Positions 6,291 to 12,539 of a stretch of 14,276 bases of DNA are shown here, one piece after another; the first letter of the stretch is position 1; every line of letters starts with the position of its first letter. The DNA is from Candidatus Hydrogenedentota bacterium (lineage in GTDB: Bacteria > Hydrogenedentota > Hydrogenedentia > Hydrogenedentiales > CAITNO01). A model generated the notes under the pieces. That model searched no databases, was not told the origin of the DNA, and worked only from the letters and a program-made list of their open reading frames with translations. A program made the position numbers and the translations under genes. The stretch covers positions 1-14,276 of the forward strand of contig CAIXUF010000578.1 in assembly GCA_903922535.1 (NCBI GenBank), written 5' to 3'.

Positions 6291-8054
6291 TTAGGGAATC
6301 AGATTGCCTGTGGGCACGATGGACACTGCTTCGCCTTCCTCCAGTGACAGGACCAGTTTTCCCTTGCTTGCCAAAGTAGTCTCTGCGGCGGGTCTGCATC
6401 CTTCCAACGTGATCCTGTAAAGGCGAACTTGGTCGATGCCACGCCACTCCTCCGGCAAGGCCCATGTTTTGTTCTTGTAGCCCAGCCTGCTATAGGCGAT
6501 GATTTCGTCCGCAGGGTTCCACAGGGCGGGAACGAAGAGGTTGTCGTCCTCGCGAAAAATGAAATCGCCTTTGCGTATGATCTTCTTGCCGTCTTCGGTC
6601 TGGGCAACAACGCCGTCGCTGTAGAAAAGCGACCCCTTCTCAAATCTGATCCGTTCCAAACGGCTGAGGTAATACCACGGCAGCGTGGTGCGGCAGAACA
6701 TGCCGAGAAAGCCCGGCATGCCGTCCTTGTCCTGCCGCCAGATTTCCTCGCCGTGCATGCTCGAGGCGAAGCGGAAATCGCCGTCGCCGTCGCGGGCGGT
6801 GCGTCCCCGCGCCATGAGACACTCGGGGATTTCCATCTGGTATTTCTTGTCGTCCGGATACCACCAGGACATGGCCTGCAGGCCGGTGAAACCCTCTCCG
6901 GGCGGGTGGGCCCAGAAGATGCCCTCGCCGGTGACGTCAAAACCGCGATCACGCCAGTAATGGAATATCTTGCGCTGTGTTTCGACGTACTTTTCCGGGG
7001 TCAGGCCGCCGTTTTCCGGCTTGGCGTGCCACGGGCTGAGGGGCTTGCCGCCTTCGCGCTGGGCGATAAACACGTCGATGTGGATCGTGTGCCCCTCTTT
7101 CAACTCGGGGACCATCGCAATCAGTTTGTCGATGCGGCGCTGGGCGAGGCCGGCCTCCCACTCCCTGGGGTAGACCACGTTGTACATGTCCTCTCCCTGC
7201 ATCTGTATCCCTGCAACGAGCAGTTGGCCGTCCTCATCTTTCGAAAAGCAGTCTTTGGCAGCGTATTCATCCCACAGCGGACTTTGCTTGTAGGCGTCGA
7301 CCATGTTGACGTGCAGACTGACGGTGGTGTTGTACTGCCTGGCTTCGCGAATGAGCCAGCGGAGGCTGTCCAGCGCCGTGGCGTCTTGGGCCCGCTTCAT
7401 CTTGGGGTTCACCTCGTCCCATGCGGGATAACCGTGGTCGTGTCCGCCCCTCTGCCAGCCGACAAGGTAGATAATCTTGGGGATGCCCCGCGTCAGGTTG
7501 TCGGCCTTGCGGATGACTTCCAGCGCCTCTTCAAAGGTGCACAGCACGTCGTGCGGTTTCTGGAACAGCGATTCCTTGCCAAGACGCTCCACCGGCACGC
7601 CTTCCATGCCCAGGAAGAGTTTGAGCACCAGTGTCTGGTGGTAGTCGCGGTAAAAGGGCGAAACCACCACGTCGGTGGAGGCTTTGTATTCTTTGCCATC
7701 CCGCATGACCACAGCCTCAACCGTGGCAATTCCGCCGTCCTTGGGAAGGACTCTGCCGCCCTCGATTGCCGCAACCTCCACGTTTCCGCTGGCCTGCTTT
7801 GTCTTGGCCGTAATCGACGCGTCGGAGAGAGGAAGGATTCGCGTCGTTCCATCGGAATAGACCGCTGTCAGGGTCAGTGTCGCGAAGTCATTTTGCATGC
7901 GGACCAGTTGGACCACCTTCTTGTCCAGGGTCAGGCAAAGGTGATCAAGAGACGGTGGGCCGAACGTGCCTCCATGCGGCAGTGCAATGCATGCGGTAAA
8001 CAAGAAAGGGCAAAGCAGTGCCGCAACGCGTCCGATTGTTCTCGACAGATTCAT
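6291..8054 (-). CDS. GH101-like endo-alpha-N-acetylgalactosaminidase, predicted lipoprotein
   Basis: The product has 587 residues. The N-terminus has a hydrophobic signal ending FLFTAC, a plausible if imperfect lipobox with Cys22, so it may be lipid-anchored. Residues about 40-135 form an Ig-like domain of bacterial Big type (VYSDGTTRILPLSDA). The rest resembles the catalytic barrel of GH101, enzymes that release the Gal-GalNAc disaccharide from mucin-type O-glycans. Signature stretches are IIYLVGWQRGGHDHGYPAWD, then HIDVFI with Asp327 as candidate nucleophile, and TGEGIFW with Glu377 as candidate acid/base. It is much shorter than the well-known GH101 enzymes of gut and oral bacteria, lacking their many accessory domains. 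Start ATG 8052-8054 has GGGACG upstream. It lies 64 bases after the kinase gene and 103 before the esterase-GH95 gene. Superfamily assignment is fairly safe; exact specificity is not. Confidence 0.75.
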   Translation of the reverse strand: MNLSRTIGRVAALLCPFLFTACIALPHGGTFGPPSLDHLCLTLDKKVVQLVRMQNDFATLTLTAVYSDGTTRILPLSDASITAKTKQASGNVEVAAIEGGRVLPKDGGIATVEAVVMRDGKEYKASTDVVVSPFYRDYHQTLVLKLFLGMEGVPVERLGKESLFQKPHDVLCTFEEALEVIRKADNLTRGIPKIIYLVGWQRGGHDHGYPAWDEVNPKMKRAQDATALDSLRWLIREARQYNTTVSLHVNMVDAYKQSPLWDEYAAKDCFSKDEDGQLLVAGIQMQGEDMYNVVYPREWEAGLAQRRIDKLIAMVPELKEGHTIHIDVFIAQREGGKPLSPWHAKPENGGLTPEKYVETQRKIFHYWRDRGFDVTGEGIFWAHPPGEGFTGLQAMSWWYPDDKKYQMEIPECLMARGRTARDGDGDFRFASSMHGEEIWRQDKDGMPGFLGMFCRTTLPWYYLSRLERIRFEKGSLFYSDGVVAQTEDGKKIIRKGDFIFREDDNLFVPALWNPADEIIAYSRLGYKNKTWALPEEWRGIDQVRLYRITLEGCRPAAETTLASKGKLVLSLEEGEAVSIVPTGNLIP

Positions 8055-8091
8055 GGTGTGCGTCCCTTGTCTTTATCGCCGGACTGTTGTA

Positions 8092-8107
8092 AGGCGCGTC
8101 CGCGCCT
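8092..8107. repeat. Short GC-rich inverted repeat between kinase and GH101-like genes
   Basis: AGGCGCG (8092-8098) and CGCGCCT (8101-8107) are separated by two bases, in the 64-base gap after the kinase stop. No T run follows on the minus strand, so it is not a standard terminator. It might act as an mRNA-stabilising or processing hairpin between the two genes. Confidence 0.35.
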
Positions 8108-8118
8108 GCAAACGGGCC

Positions 8119-9024
8119 TCATTGCTGCTCTTGACGGCATCCCGAAAAATGCCGGGTGAATCGTTCCGGCAGCGTGGGCGTCCCGCCCGCGCAGGTGCAG
8201 ACATATCCTGCGACTTCCGAGGCGAACGCATGCATCGCGTCAAGCGCCTCACGGTGAAGGAGGCCAAGCACCAGCGCCGCGGTGAACGCATCACCCGCGC
8301 CCACGGTGTCCACGACATTCACCGGGGCCGGTTGGCAGTCGGACCAGTGCCCGTCCCGATAAACCAGACTGCCGTCACCGCCCCGGGTGAGCGCCACCAC
8401 GTTCAGGCCAAAGGCGGCCGCCAAGGACTCAATCTGCTGTGCCGAATCCCCCGCCAGCGCGAACAGGTCCGCCACCACCGGGAGCTCCTCGTCATTGAGT
8501 TTGAGCACGTTGGCCAGTTGGAGCGAACGCTCAATGACTTCGCGGCTGTAGTAGTGCTGGCGGAGGTTGATGTCGAAAACACGCCAAGCTTCGGCGGGTG
8601 CGGCCGACAGCAGGCATTGAATGGATTCGCGGGATAGGGGGCTTCGCTGCGCCAGGCTGCCGAAGCACAGGGCATCGGCCGCGCGCACCACTGCCAGCGC
8701 CTCCGGCGTTGCGTCAATGCGGTCCCAAGCGGTATCTGTGTGGATCGTGTACGTGGGGATGCCGTTGTCGTCCAATTCGACCGTGACGGTTCCCGTGGGG
8801 GCCGTTTCGTCCGTTTGTATCCCCTCAGAGGACAGCCCCAGAGTTTCGATGCGGTGGACGGCCTCCCGACCGCGCGGGTCGGCACCGACCCGCGTGATCA
8901 TTCCCGTATCCGCCCCCAGCGCATGGGCGTGGTAGGCGAAATTGGCCGGTGCGCCGCCCAGTTGCGGACCGGACGGCAGCAAATCCCACAGGAGTTCGCC
9001 GATGCCGATGACTTTGCATGTCAT
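8119..9024 (-). CDS. PfkB-family sugar kinase, fructokinase-like
   Basis: This is a 301-residue cytoplasmic kinase of the ribokinase/PfkB fold, of normal length. It starts with VIGIGELLWDLLP and the substrate-binding GGAPANFAYH (residues 23-32), and has the ATP/anion-hole motif DTVGAGDAF near the C-terminus with the catalytic base Asp245. The closest general type is fructokinase, but PfkB members vary in substrate, so the sugar is not fixed. The ATG at 9022-9024 is preceded by AGAAGGAAT, a good ribosome site. In this cluster it would phosphorylate a monosaccharide, or its oxidised or isomerised product, made by the upstream glycosidases and oxidoreductases. A piece of a second, different pfkB gene survives at 11005-11116. 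Confidence 0.92.
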   Translation of the reverse strand: MTCKVIGIGELLWDLLPSGPQLGGAPANFAYHAHALGADTGMITRVGADPRGREAVHRIETLGLSSEGIQTDETAPTGTVTVELDDNGIPTYTIHTDTAWDRIDATPEALAVVRAADALCFGSLAQRSPLSRESIQCLLSAAPAEAWRVFDINLRQHYYSREVIERSLQLANVLKLNDEELPVVADLFALAGDSAQQIESLAAAFGLNVVALTRGGDGSLVYRDGHWSDCQPAPVNVVDTVGAGDAFTAALVLGLLHREALDAMHAFASEVAGYVCTCAGGTPTLPERFTRHFSGCRQEQQ

Positions 9025-9216
9025 ACGCTATTCCTTCTGCCGGACGTGCCCGACCTGTCAGATGGCCAACGCTGAGAACCCCGTTTGGTTGTCAATCCCA
9101 AACCGGCGCTTGAAACATGTATGGACCGGACGCACTAAACCAATTGCCCGCATTGCCGGTGGAGTCGTCCTCCGGTGGAGCGGCGCGCGGATCTTGACGT
9201 CCGCCGAAACGTGTCT
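9025..9216. other. Intergenic gap between FAD oxidoreductase and PfkB kinase
   Basis: This is the longest gap in the minus-strand cluster between intact neighbours (192 bases). It has no reading frame resembling a protein. A direct repeat CCGGTGGAG occurs at 9156-9164 and 9172-9180. A TTGACA box is present on the minus strand near 9095, but no acceptable -10 box follows at the usual distance. I see no terminator hairpin with a T run. Confidence 0.4.
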
Positions 9217-10348
9217 TCATGCCTGTTTCCGGTCCCAGCCCGACGCGTGACGGCCAGCGCGTCTGCCCGAGAACACACCGTCGGCAAGGGCAAGTCCGCT
9301 TACATAACCTTTGGAGGGGAGTCCCGCGGCGTTTCTGCCAGCCGCATACAGCCCCCCGATGACGGAACCGTCTTTGCGTTTCACCAGCCCTGATTCCTCA
9401 TCGACCGCGAGCCCGCCCAAGGTGAGAATCGGACAGATGAACAATGCGCTGTCCAGCGAACAGTCGATGGCGTAAAACGGCGGCGTGACCAGCGCGTGGA
9501 GGAAGTGGGCGGCCTTGCCGGCGCAGTCGTCCCGCCCCTGACGCGCCGCCTCATTGTACTGTTCAACGGTGGCGCGAAGGTCTGCTGCGGGGATGCCGCA
9601 CCGTGATGCGAGCGCTTCGATGGTATCTGCTTTCCTCCTGTTAAGATGGAGGTTAACGAGCGCTGTCACTGTCTGGAACCACTGCGTCCTGCCCCGTCCA
9701 ATGCCTTGACGGGCCTCCCGCCAAATGTCGGCATCGACAATGAGTGTCGCTCTGCCACCATAACGTTCCACCATGGCCTCGCCGACCTGCGCGCCGTACA
9801 GTTGCTCATTGCAGACGCGTTTTCCCCGGGCGTCAACCAGAATACCCTTGACCATGGCCTCAGGCGGCGAGAGAAAACGCCATGCCGAAACCTGCCCCAT
9901 GTGCGCGACAGCGCCCCCCACGGACTCGCCAAGCCGAATTCCACCGCCGTCGTCGCCCAAGGTGCCAAGCGGTGTTCCGGCGGAATAGGCGGGCGCATAC
10001 TCCCGCACCATGTCCCCGTTAAAGGCGAACCCTCCCGCAGCCAGAATCACGCCCTGGCGGGCGCGCACCCGGACCGGGCGCCCCCTCCGCTCGAGCAAGG
10101 AGAACAAGAGCTTGAACAGGCTGAGGAATGCGGGAGAAGCCATCGCCACATACCTCAGCCTGTGGAGCGCCCAGTCCAGAAATCGATGCAGCAGACCGCA
10201 GAGACTGCGCGCCGGAATGCACGACACCTCCACTCCGGTTACGCGGCCGTCGTCACCGACGACAAGACCGCTGGCCCTGCTTTGACACCGCACCTGTACG
10301 CCTTTTGCAAGGGCCGATTCCCGCAGGTGATTGAAGAGTGCCCCCCCC
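9217..10348 (-). CDS. FAD-dependent oxidoreductase (fumarate reductase/ketosteroid dehydrogenase type), C-terminal part after a frameshift
   Basis: This frame continues the flavoprotein broken in a run of nine G. Immediately after the run it reads ALFNHLRESALAKGVQVRCQ, which is the normal sequel to GRGLSGG in this family. It contains the second half of the FAD-binding domain (VILAAGGFAFN), the substrate-capping domain, and the typical ending GLYAAGRNAAGLPSKGYVSG followed by LALADGVFSGRRAGRH, which contacts FAD. About 374 codons remain to the TGA stop. An in-frame GTG at 10293 could be called as a start, but it has no ribosome site and lies inside the conserved domain. The likely role is oxidation or reduction of a cyclic substrate at a carbon-carbon bond; in this locus possibly a sugar derivative, unproven. 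Confidence 0.8.
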
Positions 10349-10834
10349 CGACAAACCCCTGCCCTTCACCCGGTGCCCCCGGGGTGCGGGGCGCGCCTTG
10401 TTGTTGTGCGGGGGCAGCAATTCGTTCCCGGAGTAATAAAGGTAGTATTGCGCGGGGGGATACGATGTCTTGAAGGGGCAAAACGAGGCGTCGAAAGACA
10501 CTCCCCGGGCTTCCAGCCACGCCAGATTGCCGCGGCTTTCCTCGCAAAAGATCCGGAGCGTCTTCTCGCTCACGGCATCTTTCACTTCGGTTACAAGGTA
10601 GCAGAACATGTTCTCGGGGTTGTCGTCGAAACCGGCATGTTTCTGATAGGCCGTGCTCCCGCCGGCGTAGATGACCCCGCCGCTGATACGGGTTGCCCCG
10701 CCTCCCGTGAAACGCTCGACCACCAGCACGCGTGAACCATGATCGACCGCCTCGATGGCTGCGCAGACCCCGGCCCCGCCAAATCCGATGACAACAACAT
10801 CCGTTTCTTCATTCCAGACAAGTCCGTCGGCCAT
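10253..10834 (-). CDS. FAD-dependent oxidoreductase (fumarate reductase/ketosteroid dehydrogenase type), N-terminal part before a frameshift
   Basis: The product begins with WNEETDVVVIGFGGAGVCAA, a complete dinucleotide-binding motif (Gly17, 19 and 22) followed by the acidic ribose-binding end of strand 2 (VVERF). GGGATRISGGVIYAGGSTAY, followed by a DNPENMF stretch, is typical of KSTD-like flavoproteins that oxidise cyclic ketones. Family sequence stops at the nine-G run (plus-strand C 10341-10349), near residue 162. The last 30 or so codons are out of frame. Rejoined with the frame ending at 9217, the protein would be about 535 residues, normal for the family. I chose the ATG at 10834, which has AAGGGT seven bases upstream; a GTG at 10852 is in frame but would put that ribosome site inside the gene. 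No signal peptide, so cytoplasmic. Confidence 0.82.
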   Translation of the reverse strand: MADGLVWNEETDVVVIGFGGAGVCAAIEAVDHGSRVLVVERFTGGGATRISGGVIYAGGSTAYQKHAGFDDNPENMFCYLVTEVKDAVSEKTLRIFCEESRGNLAWLEARGVSFDASFCPFKTSYPPAQYYLYYSGNELLPPHNNKARPAPRGHRVKGRGLSGGGTLQSPAGIGPCKRRTGAVSKQGQRSCRR

Positions 10835-10928
10835 GAAGCAACCCTTCAGCACCGATTCCCAGTGTCTCTTCAGAAGCTCGGCGGGCTATGAGCACAATGG
10901 AAACCGGCTCTCGTTGCATACCGGTCTG

Positions 10929-11009
10929 TTATTCTATTCGCTTGAGGTGACAGTCCAGAAAGTCCATGATGCTTTCCCAGTCATAGGGCCCGACCGAGTG
11001 GCCACCGTC
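10929..11009 (-). pseudogene. 3' end of a lost alpha/beta hydrolase gene
   Basis: Reading from 11009 down to a TAA at 10929-10931, the frame gives GGHSVGPYDWESIMDFL and then a short basic tail. This is a typical final segment of a dienelactone hydrolase or prolyl-oligopeptidase-type enzyme, with the catalytic His in GGHS followed by the last helix. The rest of the gene is missing: upstream the sequence switches abruptly to a pfkB fragment in another frame. It is unlike the His region of the esterase at 6187 (GQGHNMW), so it is not a copy of that gene. Confidence 0.6.
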
Positions 11010-11116
11010 ACGGTTCCCGTGGGAGCCGTCTCATCGGTCTGTATCCCCGTCGAAGACAGCCCCATGGCTTCGATAAGGCGGACGGCCTCCCGACCGGGCC
11101 CGTCGTCGCCGACCCG
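11005..11116 (-). pseudogene. Internal fragment of a second pfkB sugar kinase gene
   Basis: This 112-base segment aligns without gaps to 8781-8892 inside the intact kinase gene, with 21 mismatches by hand count (about 81% identity). It encodes a match to residues about 46-82 of the intact protein, including GIQTDETAPTGTVTV, which is identical. It lacks the start, the substrate-binding motif and the catalytic Asp. The similarity level shows it came from a diverged relative, not a recent copy of the neighbour. It is bounded on one side by the hydrolase tail and on the other by a palindrome at 11117-11131. Confidence 0.75.
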
Positions 11117-11131
11117 TTGTGGCGGCCACAA
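11117..11131. repeat. Perfect 15-bp palindrome at the edge of the gene relic
   Basis: TTGTGGC and GCCACAA flank a single central G. It fills the whole space between the end of the pfkB fragment (11116) and the stop codon of the Gfo/Idh gene (11132). The loop is too short for an RNA terminator, so a protein-binding site or a recombination scar is more likely. Confidence 0.5.
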
Positions 11132-12496
11132 TTACCAGACCTTCCATTCTTCACGGAACGGCCGTGTAAGCAAGGCGGTCGCTTCCGCGTCGCCGACGAT
11201 CTGCTCCGCCTTTGGATCCCAGTTGATCACCCTTCCGGTCCGTGCGGTGGCATCGACCATGTGGGCTATGGTGTCGCAGCGGATGGCCATTTCCACGGGA
11301 CACACGGTTTCCTTTCGGGATTTCACGCAGTCAAGGAAATTGCGGACGTGGCCTTTGGACTCGTAGACCCTTTCATCTTCCGCTTTCAGATCCTGTTTCC
11401 ACAGTTTCTGGTTGCTGGCATAGAACGAGCCGAACTTGAAGTCGCCAATCCATCCTTCCGTGCCGTGGAACACCACCCCGTCGCCGTCGTGCCATTTTTC
11501 CGTGTAATACTTCATCACCACATCCTTGGCTGTCTCCATGTCCATCATGTGGAGCTTCACCCCGTTTTCATAGTCGCACATGATGTCCCACCGCTCCAGC
11601 GTCCGGAAGATGCCTTCCGTCGGCACGCTGCCGCTTCCCTCGTACCGTACCGGGCTGGTGTGGTCTGTCCTGTTGCCCCATTGCGCGACCCCGAGTGGAT
11701 GAATGGCGCAGCCCGCCACAAACCCAAGAGACGTCTCGGGACAGTGATAACCGCCCCAGGGCGTGCATCGGTCCGAAGTGTAGGGAACCATGGGCGCAGG
11801 CCCCTGCCACATATTGAAGTTGAGGTCTTCGGGCACGGGAATTTCGACCGCAGACCCGTATGGCTTGCCGTTGTATTTGTCAACATCGTTGCGCACATTG
11901 CGGCACCAGACGTCTATCCGTTTCAGTTCCCCGATGTATCCGTTGCGCACCAGTTCAACCATTCTTGGGTACTGCGATTCGGAGCGATACTGGGTTCCAA
12001 ACTGAAAGACCCTTTTGTTGTCGTTGACCGCCCTTCTCAGGAGTTTGGTCTGTTCCAGGTCCAGGGACAACGGTTTCTGGCAGTAGATGTTCTTGCCGGC
12101 CCGCGCCGCGGCGATGGCCATGGGCGTATGCCAGTTGTCGTGCGCCCCGATGAACACGGCGTCCACATCGGGAAGCGCGAGTATTTCACGGAAGTCGGTG
12201 TACACCTTGACCGTGTCGGCGCTGCCGTAATGTTTGTTCAGCTCTTCCGCCATGGCAATGCGGCGGGATTTATAGGCATCGCACACGGCCACAACTTGAG
12301 CATCCGGATACTGTACGAGCCAGTTCTTGTGGTAATTGCCAATATTGCCGCATCCGAGCAGCGCCACGTTTACGCGGTTGCCCGGCGCGTTTTCCCCCCA
12401 GGCGGAACTGGGAAGAATCGTTGGAACACCCAGCGCCGCCGAGGCGGCAAGGCTGCTTTTCATGAAATCGCGTCTGCTCATGTTTGTTTTATGCAT
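11132..12496 (-). CDS. Tat-exported Gfo/Idh/MocA-family oxidoreductase
   Basis: The 454-residue product has a twin-arginine signal (MSRRDFMKSSLAASAALG, residues 6-23), so it should be folded with its cofactor in the cytoplasm and exported. A Rossmann domain follows, with GCGNIG at about 48-53 and the family lysine motif QKPLS in place of EKP. The C-terminal alpha/beta substrate domain includes YGSAVEIPVP and GTEGWIGDF. These enzymes oxidise or reduce sugar hydroxyls with NAD(P). Exported members are common in polysaccharide-degrading planctomycete-like bacteria. The ATG at 12496 is preceded by GAAAGG at normal distance; a TTG at 12511 is in frame but would include the ribosome site. It follows the GH36 gene by 43 bases, so the two are probably cotranscribed. 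The product may act on sugars freed outside the cytoplasm. Confidence 0.88.
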   Translation of the reverse strand: MHKTNMSRRDFMKSSLAASAALGVPTILPSSAWGENAPGNRVNVALLGCGNIGNYHKNWLVQYPDAQVVAVCDAYKSRRIAMAEELNKHYGSADTVKVYTDFREILALPDVDAVFIGAHDNWHTPMAIAAARAGKNIYCQKPLSLDLEQTKLLRRAVNDNKRVFQFGTQYRSESQYPRMVELVRNGYIGELKRIDVWCRNVRNDVDKYNGKPYGSAVEIPVPEDLNFNMWQGPAPMVPYTSDRCTPWGGYHCPETSLGFVAGCAIHPLGVAQWGNRTDHTSPVRYEGSGSVPTEGIFRTLERWDIMCDYENGVKLHMMDMETAKDVVMKYYTEKWHDGDGVVFHGTEGWIGDFKFGSFYASNQKLWKQDLKAEDERVYESKGHVRNFLDCVKSRKETVCPVEMAIRCDTIAHMVDATARTGRVINWDPKAEQIVGDAEATALLTRPFREEWKVW

Positions 12497-12539
12497 TGTC
12501 GGACCTTTCAAAAGAGTTTTTGCAGCTCCTGATTCCAGA

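Noticed and set aside
6429..8159. Long plus-strand open frame (576 codons)
   Set aside because: Antisense to the GH101-like gene, whose minus-strand product has clear family motifs; the plus frame has none.
9156..9180. Direct repeat CCGGTGGAG as operator or repeat array
   Set aside because: Only two nine-base copies 16 bases apart; expected often in GC-rich DNA.
4341..10349. Programmed ribosomal frameshifting at both G runs
   Set aside because: Both breaks occur in plain G homopolymers without a visible stimulatory stem or biological reason for two unrelated enzymes; homopolymer error or mutation is simpler.
10934..11131. Small 65-codon minus-strand gene
   Set aside because: Its first part is only a pfkB fragment and its second part is the hydrolase tail read out of frame; it has no ribosome site and is better explained as a relic.
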